Below, piece by piece: positions 25,616 to 33,123 of a DNA stretch of 36,821 bases. This DNA is from Pseudomonadota bacterium. Lineage in GTDB: Bacteria > Pseudomonadota > Alphaproteobacteria > Caulobacterales > Caulobacteraceae. The position numbers were made by a program, and so were the translations under genes. The DNA lies in the NCBI GenBank assembly GCA_019348195.1, contig JAHWJX010000018.1:1-36821 (forward strand), in the 5' to 3' direction. Positions within the stretch are counted from its first letter, which is position 1, and every line of letters begins with the position of its first letter. The notes below the pieces were generated by a model that was given only the letters and a program-made list of their open reading frames with translations, was not told the DNA's origin and did no database searches.

Positions 25616-26268
25616 GCCGCCTCCACGCCCACGCCGATCGGGCAGCTCACGCCCGTGCCGCCGATCCCGCAATAACCGCCGGGGTTCTTGGCCAGATACT
25701 GCTGGTGGTAGTTCTCGGCGAAGAAGAACTCGCCCACCGGCTTGATCTCGGTCGTCACCGGCCCGTAACCCCGCCCCTTGAGCGCCTGTTCATAGGCCGC
25801 CTTGGTGCGCAGCGCCGCCTCCATCTGCCTGTCGTCATAGGTGTAGATAGCCGAGCGGTACTGCGTGCCGCGGTCATTGCCCTGGCGCATGCCTTGGGTG
25901 GGATCGTGCCCCTCCCAGAACGCCTTCAGCAGCTCCTCATAGGAGACCTGCTCGGGATCGAACACCACCAGCACGGCCTCTGCATGGCCCGTCCGGCCGG
26001 AACAGACCTCCTCATAGGTCGGATTGGGCGTGATGCCGCCGGCGTTGCCCACGGCCGTCACCCACACGCCCGGGATGTTCCAGAAGACGCGCTCCACCCC
26101 CCAGTAGCAGCCCATGGCGAACTGCGCCTGCTCTAGGCCTTGCGGATAAGGCCCCTTCAGCGGACGGCCGTTGACGAAGTGCGTCTCGGCCGTGCGGATC
26201 GGTTCCGGCCGCCCGGGCAGCGCGTCGGCGGCTGTGGGCAGGGTGTCGGGCTTGCGGCTGAAGATCAT
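25612..26268 (-). CDS. msrA: Peptide methionine sulfoxide reductase A
   Basis: Reduces methionine-S-sulfoxide in proteins. The 218-residue protein has the active-site segment AMGCYWGVE with catalytic Cys54 (commonly GCFWG), GRTGHAEAV, the [21 protein letters not shown] block and the C-terminal CGIGG-x5-CP resolving-Cys region. One usually conserved stretch, V-G-Y-A-G-G, reads VGNAGG at 73-78. About 45 residues precede the core, with no signal peptide, so it is cytoplasmic. AGGAG lies 9 bases before the ATG. Its stop shares CTAG with the stop of the converging glycosyltransferase gene. Confidence 0.95.
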   Translation of the reverse strand: MIFSRKPDTLPTAADALPGRPEPIRTAETHFVNGRPLKGPYPQGLEQAQFAMGCYWGVERVFWNIPGVWVTAVGNAGGITPNPTYEEVCSGRTGHAEAVLVVFDPEQVSYEELLKAFWEGHDPTQGMRQGNDRGTQYRSAIYTYDDRQMEAALRTKAAYEQALKGRGYGPVTTEIKPVGEFFFAENYHQQYLAKNPGGYCGIGGTGVSCPIGVGVEAA

Positions 26269-26340
26269 GAGTCAGGTCTCCTGTTCGGCTGATATGGGCG
26301 CTCCTGCGTTCAGGCCAACGGCGCGGAGCGGGAGCAACGG

Positions 26341-26367
26341 TTCACCCGGGCTTCGCGGCGCTATATG
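26341..26367 (+). promoter_or_regulatory. Candidate promoter of the glutaryl-CoA dehydrogenase gene
   Basis: TTCACCC (26341-26347), 12 bp, then GCTATATG (26360-26367) resembles the Caulobacter housekeeping pattern TTGACGS-N10-14-GCTANAWC, with 5 of 7 and 7 of 8 matches. The transcript would begin near 26373, about 20 bases ahead of the ATG at 26393. Identified by eye only. Confidence 0.4.
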
Positions 26368-26392
26368 GAAGGCTCAGACCAGGATCCGCCTC

Positions 26393-27601
26393 ATGCCGCT
26401 CGACACCGGGCTTCCTCCCGCCAAGACCTATCGCTGGGACGACCCCCTCGACCTGGAGGGTCGCCTCACCGAGGAGGAGCGCGCCGTTTCCGAGGCCGCC
26501 CGCCAGTACGCGCGCGAGAAACTTCTGCCCCGTGTGGTCTCCGCCTTTGCGGAGGAGCGGTTCGACCGCGAGATCATGACCGAAATGGGCGAACTGGGGC
26601 TGCTCGGGGCCACCCTCCCAGAGGAGTACGGAGGCGCCGGCGTGTCCCACGTCGCCTACGGCCTGATCGCGCGCGAGGTGGAGGCGGTCGACAGCGGCTA
26701 CCGTTCGGCCATGAGCGTCCAGTCGTCGCTCGCCATGTATCCCATCTACGCCTTCGGCTCCGAGGAGCAGCGCCGGCGCTTCCTGCCCCCCATGGCTCGA
26801 GGCGAACTCATCGGCTGCTTCGGCCTGACAGAGGCCGAGGGGGGCTCCGATCCCGCAGCCATGCGGGTCGCCGCCAAACCCGTCGACGGCGGATACGTCC
26901 TGAACGGCTCCAAATACTGGATCACCAACAGCCCCATCGCCGATTTGGCCGTGGTCTGGGCCAAGCTCCCGGACCCTGACGGAAAGCCCGTCATCCGCGG
27001 CTTCGTCGTCGAGCGCGGCATGGACGGCTTCTCCACCAACACCATAGAAGGCAAGCTCTCGCTGCGCGCCTCGGTCACCGGCGACATCGGCCTCCAGGAC
27101 GTCTTCGTTCCCGAAGCCAACCTCCTTCCCGGCGTCAAGGGCCTCCGCGGACCCTTCTCCTGCCTCAACAAGGCCCGCTACGGCATCAGTTGGGGCGCTA
27201 TGGGCGCCGCCGAATTCTGCTTCCACGCCAGCCGCAGCTATGTCGCCGAGCGCAGCCTGTTCGGCCGCCCCCTCTCGTCCCGCCAGCTGGTGCAAAAGAA
27301 GCTGGCGGACATGAGCACCGAGATCGCTCTCGGCTTTGAGGGCGCCTTGGCGCTGGGCCGCCTCCTCGACCAGGGCGCCTGGGTGCCGGAGGCCATCTCC
27401 ATGATGAAGCGCAACAACTGCGGCCGGGCGCTGGAGATCGCCCGGGTCGCGCGCGACATGCACGGCGGCGCGGGCATCACCGGGGAACTCCACGTTATGC
27501 GCCACCTGATGAACCTGGAGACGGTGAACACCTACGAGGGCGCCCACGACGTCCACGCCCTGATCCTGGGCCGCGCCATCACGGGGGAAAGCGCGTTTTA
27601 G
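26393..27601 (+). CDS. gcdH: Glutaryl-CoA dehydrogenase (acyl-CoA dehydrogenase family)
   Basis: A 402-residue flavoenzyme that should oxidise and decarboxylate glutaryl-CoA to crotonyl-CoA in lysine and tryptophan breakdown. The acyl-CoA dehydrogenase signatures are present: [15 protein letters not shown] (about 143-157), [15 protein letters not shown] (about 171-185) and the C-terminal [14 protein letters not shown]. The catalytic base is Glu382 in [19 protein letters not shown], and the [14 protein letters not shown] stretch places the substrate-binding Arg, both as in GcdH rather than short-chain enzymes. The start at 26393 gives the usual N-terminus; the upstream in-frame extension is not supported. 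Divergent from msrA. Confidence 0.92.
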   Translation: MPLDTGLPPAKTYRWDDPLDLEGRLTEEERAVSEAARQYAREKLLPRVVSAFAEERFDREIMTEMGELGLLGATLPEEYGGAGVSHVAYGLIAREVEAVDSGYRSAMSVQSSLAMYPIYAFGSEEQRRRFLPPMARGELIGCFGLTEAEGGSDPAAMRVAAKPVDGGYVLNGSKYWITNSPIADLAVVWAKLPDPDGKPVIRGFVVERGMDGFSTNTIEGKLSLRASVTGDIGLQDVFVPEANLLPGVKGLRGPFSCLNKARYGISWGAMGAAEFCFHASRSYVAERSLFGRPLSSRQLVQKKLADMSTEIALGFEGALALGRLLDQGAWVPEAISMMKRNNCGRALEIARVARDMHGGAGITGELHVMRHLMNLETVNTYEGAHDVHALILGRAITGESAF

Positions 27602-27810
27602 CCGGCCGCCTTGTCGCTGGACCGCGTAGCCCACCGAGGCCCGTCTGCGGGCACGGTGAACCGCCACACTGGGGCGCGCCGTCGCTCATAAGGTGGGGCC
27701 GGGCGCCTAGTTCCCTGGCCGGCGCTGCGAGCTCGCGAGGCTCCGGACCGACCTGACAGACGTACTTTCCCCGAACGAAGCCGCGCGCTGCCCTTGCGGG
27801 CCGGGGCGGT

Positions 27811-29589
27811 TCAGCCTTGGGAGGTCTGCGCCGCCCGGGCCCGCTCCGTCGCGATCCAGCCATCAACGCGCTGCTCCAGCAGGTTCAACGGAACGGGACC
27901 GCCCAGCAGCACGGCGTCATGGAAGCGGCGCACGTCGAAACGCGCACCCAGCGCCGTCTCCGCCTTGCGGCGAAGCTCCTTCAGCTTGAGTTCGCCCACC
28001 TTGTAGGCCAGCGCCTGGCCGGGCCAGCCGATGTAGCGGTTCAGCTCCGCTTCGATATTGCCGGCCGACAAGGCGGAGTTGTCCGTGAAACAGGCGCGGG
28101 CCTGCTCCTTGGTCCAGCCCAGCCAGTGCATGCCGGTGTCCGCCACCAGCCGGCAGGCGCGCCACATCTCGTAGGAAAGCTTCCCGAACCGCTCATAGGG
28201 CGTGCGGTACATGCCCATCTCGATGCCCAGGAACTCGGAATAAAGCCCCCAGCCCTCCGTGAATGCGGTGACGTTGGCGTTCCTTCGGAACCAGGGCTGC
28301 TCCCCCAGCTCCTGGCTGAGCGCGATCTGCAGGTGGTGCCCCGGTACGGCCTCGTGCACCGTGAGCGCGGGCAGCTCGTACAAGGGGCGCGCGGGCAGGT
28401 TCCCCGTATTGACGATGTAGGTTCCGGCCACGCCCAGGGTCGGCGAGCCCTGGTAGTACCGCCCCGTGGTCGAGGCCGCCTCGACCTCCCGCGGCGTCGG
28501 CTTCACCGTATAGGGCAGGCGCGGCAGGGTGGCGAACAGGGCGGGCAAGCCGCCGTCCGCCCGCTTGGCCATCTCCGACGCCTTCTCGAGCAGGTCTTCG
28601 CGCGATTGCGCATAGAACTGCCGGTCCGAACGCAGAAAGGCGAGGAACTCAGGGAAAGTGCCCTTGAAGCCCGTCTCGCGCATGACCCCGTCCATCTCGG
28701 CCCGGATGCGCCGCACCTCCGACTGGCCGAGCGCATGAATCTGGTCGGGGGTCAGGTCGGTGGTGGTGTGGTAGCGGGTCTGGAAGGCGTAGTACCGCTT
28801 TCCGTTCGGGAGGCTGGCCGCGCCCACCTGCGCCCGCGCCTTGGGCAGGTACTCGCTCTCGATGAAGCGGAGATAGGCGCGCCGTGCGGGCGCGATCTCG
28901 GTCGCCACGATGGCGCGGCCGCGCTCCAGCAGCCGCGCCTTTTCCGCCGCCGCTACGGTCGCGGGCAGGGTGGAGAAGGGCTTGAGCAGCGGGTCCGTCG
29001 CGGGCTCAAAGGCGGCCTCGGCGCGCAGCACGCCCAGGGCGCTGTCCACCACGGGCTTGGGCTGGACCCACCCCCCGGCCAGCCCCCGCCGGGCGTTGGC
29101 GGTGTTCTCAGCGTAGAGCCGTTCCGCCGCATCGAGGCGGGCGATCCAGGCCTCCGCGTCGCTGACGTCGCGCAGCGTCGTGGTGTCGGCCAGATAGGCC
29201 AGCATCTGCCCCGGCCCGCCTTCGAAGTCGATCGCCAGCCGATCGCTGTCGAAGCTCAGGCTCTCCAGCCCCTCCGCCACGATGCGGCTGAGAAAGGCGT
29301 GGTTGGTCCGCTCCTCGCCCGCCAGGCTTGCTGTTGGGATCGCGGCCAGCCGCCCCCGAAAGGCCTCCAGCGCCGCTCTGCGCCGGGCATTGGCCGCCGG
29401 CGTGGTCTCCGGCAGGCGCGACAGCGCGGCGCGGTCGCCTTCCTGCCCCGCGGCGATCGGATTTTCCCGCCGCTCATAGGCTTCGAAGTCGGCGATCACG
29501 CCCTGCAGCGCGGGCGAGCCTTGCGCGTGGGCCGGCGGCGTGGCGGTCAGAACGCCCGCAAAAGCCAGCAGGAGAAGCTTGGAACGCAT
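27811..29589 (-). CDS. DUF885 family protein, probable secreted zinc metallopeptidase-like
   Basis: A 592-residue protein with a signal peptide (MRSKLLLLAFAGVLTATPPAHA, cleavage near 22). The DUF885 core carries HEAVPGHHLQ (His412, Glu413, and His418/His419), followed by TAFTEGWGLYSE with Glu445, the HE-x4-GH plus distal Glu pattern that suggests a zinc site as in gluzincin-type peptidases. Sequences such as YYQGSPTLGVAGTYIVNTGNLP and NRYIGWPGQALAYKVGELK are typical of the family. Function in the family is not settled; peptidase activity is inferred. It lacks a strong ribosome-binding site. It is divergent from the amino-acid permease at 29684, which may point to peptide use followed by uptake. 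Confidence 0.83.
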   Translation of the reverse strand: MRSKLLLLAFAGVLTATPPAHAQGSPALQGVIADFEAYERRENPIAAGQEGDRAALSRLPETTPAANARRRAALEAFRGRLAAIPTASLAGEERTNHAFLSRIVAEGLESLSFDSDRLAIDFEGGPGQMLAYLADTTTLRDVSDAEAWIARLDAAERLYAENTANARRGLAGGWVQPKPVVDSALGVLRAEAAFEPATDPLLKPFSTLPATVAAAEKARLLERGRAIVATEIAPARRAYLRFIESEYLPKARAQVGAASLPNGKRYYAFQTRYHTTTDLTPDQIHALGQSEVRRIRAEMDGVMRETGFKGTFPEFLAFLRSDRQFYAQSREDLLEKASEMAKRADGGLPALFATLPRLPYTVKPTPREVEAASTTGRYYQGSPTLGVAGTYIVNTGNLPARPLYELPALTVHEAVPGHHLQIALSQELGEQPWFRRNANVTAFTEGWGLYSEFLGIEMGMYRTPYERFGKLSYEMWRACRLVADTGMHWLGWTKEQARACFTDNSALSAGNIEAELNRYIGWPGQALAYKVGELKLKELRRKAETALGARFDVRRFHDAVLLGGPVPLNLLEQRVDGWIATERARAAQTSQG

Positions 29590-29683
29590 GCGGAGCCCCG
29601 GTGTGCCGCCTCTTGTGTCACCAAGCGAGAGCGTTGTGAACGCCCCCTCGCCCGTGGCAGCATGGGCAGGAGGGGGACGGATC

Positions 29684-31093
29684 ATGAGTTTCTGGAGCCG
29701 GCGCAAGCCGATCGACCTGCAGTCGTCGGAGGACGACGGCCCCCCGCTCGCCCGCACTCTCAGCTGGCCGCATCTGGTGGCGCTAGGCGTGGGCGCCATC
29801 GTCGGCACCGGGATCCTGACGCTGATCGGCGTGGGTGCGGGCCGGGCAGGCCCCGCGGTGATGATCAGTTTCGCCCTGGCCGGCCTGGTCTGCGCCTGCG
29901 CCGCCCTGGCCTACGCCGAACTCGCCACCATGATGCCCGCCTCCGGAGGCGCCTATACCTACAGCTACAGCGTCTTGGGCGAGGGGATCGCCTGGATCGT
30001 CGGCTGGAGCCTGATCCTGGAATATTCGCTGGTGGTCAGCGCCGTGGCGGTGGGCTGGAGCGGTTACGCCACCGGCTTCCTGGCCGGCCTGGGCCTCGAC
30101 CTCCCCACGACGCTCTCCGCCGGGCCGCACGTGGCCGGCGGCCTATTGAACCTGCCTGCGGTCTTCATCATCGCGGTGGTCACCGGCCTGCTGCTGCTGG
30201 GCACTCGGGAAAGCGCTACGCTCAACTTCGGCCTGGTGGTCATCAAGATCGCCGCCCTGATCGCCTTTGTGATCCTGGCGCTTCCCTCCTTCGATCCCGG
30301 GAACTTCCGCCCCTTCATGCCCTACGGCTTCGGCGCGCCTTTCGTGCAGCAGGGCGTCATGGCGGCGGCGGCCATCATCTTCTTCGCCTTTTACGGCTTT
30401 GACGCCATCGCCACCGCGGCCGAAGAAACCAAGCGCCCCGAGCGCGACCTCGCCGTCGGCATCTTAGGCTCCATGGTGGTCTGCACCGCGCTCTATCTGC
30501 TGGTCGCCGCGGCCGCGATCGGCGCCCGTCCTTTCGCCACCTTCGCCGAGAGCCCCGAGCCCCTGGCGCTGATTCTCCGGGATCTGGGTCAAGGGCTGGC
30601 GGCCCAATGGATCGCCGCCGCCGCCGTGATCGCCCTGCCCACCGTGCTGCTGGCCTTTCTGTTCGGCCAGAGCCGCATATTCCTGGTGATGGCTCGCGAC
30701 GGCCTGCTGCCCCGCAGTCTCAGCCGGGTCAGCGCCCGGGGCGTGCCGGTGGTCGTGACCGTGTTCACCGCCGTTGTGACGGCCGCCCTCGCCGGCGTGC
30801 TTCGCCTGGACGAGCTGGCCTCCCTGGCCAATGCGGGGACGCTCGCCGCCTTCACCGCCGTGGGCGTCTGCCTGGTGGTGCTCCGCCGGCGCGAGCCCGG
30901 CCGCCCCCGCCTGTTCCGCGCTCCCGCCTATCTGCTGGTGGGGATCGTCTGCGTGGTCGGCTGCATCACCTTCTTCCTGAGCCTCCGCCTCAGCACCCAG
31001 CTCTATTTCCTCCTTTGGAATGGGCTGGGCCTGATCGCCTACCTGCTCTACGGCGCCCGCCGCAGCAGGTTGGCGCTGGCGCGCAGGATGTAG
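29684..31093 (+). CDS. APC-family amino acid permease
   Basis: A 469-residue inner-membrane transporter with about 12 hydrophobic segments. The first helix has the substrate-binding signature VGAIVGTGILTLIG (about 37-50), followed by ALAYAELATMMPASGGAYTYSY, typical of the CAT/APC superfamily. Later FFAFYGFDAIATAAEETKRPERD matches the helix 6 region of cationic-amino-acid type permeases. The substrate is unknown. The start at 29684 has AGGAGG at 29668-29673. Its stop is immediately followed by the stop of the convergent SDR gene, with no gap. Confidence 0.9.
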   Translation: MSFWSRRKPIDLQSSEDDGPPLARTLSWPHLVALGVGAIVGTGILTLIGVGAGRAGPAVMISFALAGLVCACAALAYAELATMMPASGGAYTYSYSVLGEGIAWIVGWSLILEYSLVVSAVAVGWSGYATGFLAGLGLDLPTTLSAGPHVAGGLLNLPAVFIIAVVTGLLLLGTRESATLNFGLVVIKIAALIAFVILALPSFDPGNFRPFMPYGFGAPFVQQGVMAAAAIIFFAFYGFDAIATAAEETKRPERDLAVGILGSMVVCTALYLLVAAAAIGARPFATFAESPEPLALILRDLGQGLAAQWIAAAAVIALPTVLLAFLFGQSRIFLVMARDGLLPRSLSRVSARGVPVVVTVFTAVVTAALAGVLRLDELASLANAGTLAAFTAVGVCLVVLRRREPGRPRLFRAPAYLLVGIVCVVGCITFFLSLRLSTQLYFLLWNGLGLIAYLLYGARRSRLALARRM

Positions 31094-31963
31094 TCAGCGC
31101 GCCTGCGAGGCCTTGGCCACCTCGCCCGCCCCCTGAGCCGACCCGCTTCCCGGCACGCTCTCCCGGGAGCGGTCGCCGATCTCGTTCCAGCGGGCCGCCA
31201 CCTGCTCGGCGGCGTCCGGGCCCGAGCCGATGAACACCCCCTCGGTCAGGGTGACATAGGCCCGCTCGAAAGCGCCGGCCCCTGCGTTCAGGATGGCGCG
31301 CGTGGGCGCGTCCTCGCTGACCAGATGCAGCAGCCCGGGCGAAACGCTTTCCGGGGTCAGCAGAGCCAAGGCCTCGGGCGGCATCAGCCCCTGGGTCATC
31401 TGCGTGGCCGCGGTGGGCGCCAGACAGTTCACCCGGATGTTCCTCGACGCCCCCTCCAGGGCCAGCGTCTGCATCAGCCCCACCAGGGCCATCTTGGCCG
31501 CGCCGTAGTTCGACTGGCCGAAGTTGCCGTACAGTCCGGACGAGGAGGTCGTCATCACCACCCGGCCGTAGCCGGCCTCCCGCATCGGCTCCCACACCGC
31601 CTTGGTGCAGTTCACCGCCCCCATGAGGTGCACCTCCACCACCAGCCGGAAGTCGTCCAGATCCATCTTGGCGAAGGTCTTGTCGCGCAGGATCCCCGCA
31701 TTGTTGACCAGGATGTCGATCCGTCCCCAGGCCGCGAGCGTACGTCCCACCGCGGCCTGCACCTTCGCGAGGTCCGTAACGGAGACCGCCTCCGCCACCG
31801 CTTGGCCGCCGCCCGAGCGTATCTCCTCGGCCACGCCTTCGGCGCCGCGCACGTCCATCACCACGACCTTGGCGCCCCGCGAGGCCAGCGCCAGCGCATG
31901 CGCCCGCCCTAGACCGCCGCCGGCCCCGGTCACGATGGCCGTTCTTCCGTCAAACCTGATCAT
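31094..31963 (-). CDS. Short-chain dehydrogenase/reductase
   Basis: A 289-residue SDR enzyme. The cofactor motif TGAGGGLG (12-19), NNAG (87-90) and the catalytic Ser (about 140-142), Tyr153 and Lys157 (Y-G-A-A-K) are present, and Asp37 at the end of the second strand favours NAD(H). The segment RDKTFAKMDLDDFRLVVEVHLMGA and SNYGAAKMALVGLMQ resemble the dehydrogenase domain of multifunctional enzyme type 2 (3-hydroxyacyl-CoA dehydrogenase-like), so a beta-oxidation-type substrate is possible. The C-terminal tail (about 255-289) is rich in Glu, Ser and Ala. Divergent from the dehydratase gene with only 46 bp between the starts. Confidence 0.88.
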   Translation of the reverse strand: MIRFDGRTAIVTGAGGGLGRAHALALASRGAKVVVMDVRGAEGVAEEIRSGGGQAVAEAVSVTDLAKVQAAVGRTLAAWGRIDILVNNAGILRDKTFAKMDLDDFRLVVEVHLMGAVNCTKAVWEPMREAGYGRVVMTTSSSGLYGNFGQSNYGAAKMALVGLMQTLALEGASRNIRVNCLAPTAATQMTQGLMPPEALALLTPESVSPGLLHLVSEDAPTRAILNAGAGAFERAYVTLTEGVFIGSGPDAAEQVAARWNEIGDRSRESVPGSGSAQGAGEVAKASQAR

Positions 31964-32009
31964 GCCAGGTCTCTTGCGCGCCGCCGTCCGGTTGTGAAGA
32001 GGGTTGGGC

Positions 32010-33017
32010 ATGAACGCCCTCAACCCCGCCGCTCCTCAAGACGCCCCCACATTCTCCGACATCGAAGCCGCCGCGGAGCGCCTCCGGGGCCATGCGGTCG
32101 TGACCCCGCTCCTGGAGAACGCCGCCCTGAACGAACGCGCGGGCGGGCGCGTGCTGATCAAGCCCGAGAACCTCCAGCGCACCGGCACCTTCAAGTTCCG
32201 CGGCGCCTTTAGCCGCATGAGCCGGCTCTCGCCCGACGAGCTCCGCCGCGGCGTGGCCGCGTACAGCTCGGGCAACCATGCCCAGGGCGTGCCCGCGGCG
32301 GGCGCCATCCTGGGCGCGCCCACCGTTATCGTTATGCCGGCGGACAGCCCGACGGTGAAGGTGGAGGGCGCCCGCCGCCTCGGTGCGGAGGTGATCTTCT
32401 ACGACCGCTGGACGGAGAAGCGCGAAGAGATCGGCGCCAAGCTGGCCCGCGACCGCGGCATGACCCTGGTGCCCCCCTACGAACACCCCGACATCATCGC
32501 GGGCCAGGGCACGGCCGGGCTGGAGATGGCCCGCCAGGCGGAGGCGGTCGGGGCCAGGCTGGAGGCGGTCCTGGTGTGTACGGGCGGGGGCGGGCTCACG
32601 GCCGGTGTCGCTCTGGCGATGGAGGCGCTCTCCCCCGACACGGCCGTCTATAGCGTGGAGCCTCAGGGGTTCGACGACACCCGGCGTTCGCTGGAAGCCG
32701 GCCAGCGCGTCGGCAACGATCCCAGGGCGCGCTCCATCTGCGACGCCCTGCTCGCGCCCGAGCCCGGCCGGCTGACCTTCTCGGTCAACGCTCGGCTGCT
32801 GAAAGGCGGCCTGGTCGTCACCGACACGGAGGTGGCGGACGCCATGCGCTACGCCTTCGCCCACCTCAAGCTGGTGCTGGAGCCTGGCGGGGCGGTCACC
32901 CTGGCCGCCATCCTGTCCGGCAAGCTGCCTACGGCCGGGCGCACGGTCGGAATCGTCTGCTCCGGCGGCAACGTGGACCCCGAGCTGTTCGCCCGGATCC
33001 TCGCCGGGGAGCTTTAG
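32010..33017 (+). CDS. Threonine/serine dehydratase-like PLP enzyme (fold type II)
   Basis: A 335-residue enzyme of the tryptophan-synthase-beta fold. Lys62 in TGTFKFRGA is the PLP lysine, SSGNHAQG (87-94) is the substrate loop and CTGGGGLTAG (about 190) binds the cofactor phosphate. There is no C-terminal ACT domain, so it is a short, catabolic-type threonine ammonia-lyase or a serine racemase; the two cannot be separated by eye. ATG 32010 is chosen since GAAGAGGG ends 6 bases ahead; a TTG at 32004 is also possible. Divergent from the SDR gene. Confidence 0.88.
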   Translation: MNALNPAAPQDAPTFSDIEAAAERLRGHAVVTPLLENAALNERAGGRVLIKPENLQRTGTFKFRGAFSRMSRLSPDELRRGVAAYSSGNHAQGVPAAGAILGAPTVIVMPADSPTVKVEGARRLGAEVIFYDRWTEKREEIGAKLARDRGMTLVPPYEHPDIIAGQGTAGLEMARQAEAVGARLEAVLVCTGGGGLTAGVALAMEALSPDTAVYSVEPQGFDDTRRSLEAGQRVGNDPRARSICDALLAPEPGRLTFSVNARLLKGGLVVTDTEVADAMRYAFAHLKLVLEPGGAVTLAAILSGKLPTAGRTVGIVCSGGNVDPELFARILAGEL

Positions 33018-33037
33018 CCCGGACCCAGTCGGCCCCA

Positions 33038-33063
33038 CCCTCGCCCTATGCCGTGGGCGAGGG
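33038..33063. terminator. Hairpin between converging dehydratase and TonB receptor genes
   Basis: CCCTCGCCC (33038-33046) pairs perfectly with GGGCGAGGG (33055-33063), leaving an 8-base loop. It is placed 20 bp past the dehydratase stop and 60 bp past the receptor stop on the other strand. There is no T-run, so it is a likely transcript-end stabiliser or an imperfect terminator. Confidence 0.5.
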
Positions 33064-33123
33064 CGCAGTGACGGTGCTCACGCTGAGCTCCGATCCTCGC
33101 CCTGCCTGACGGGCCGACCTTGG

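Noticed and set aside
27817-30402. 861-codon open frame on the plus strand antisense to the DUF885 gene
   Set aside because: It is a high-GC shadow: residues are rich in Arg, Gly, Pro and His with no domain, and it runs over two real genes and the promoter gap between them.
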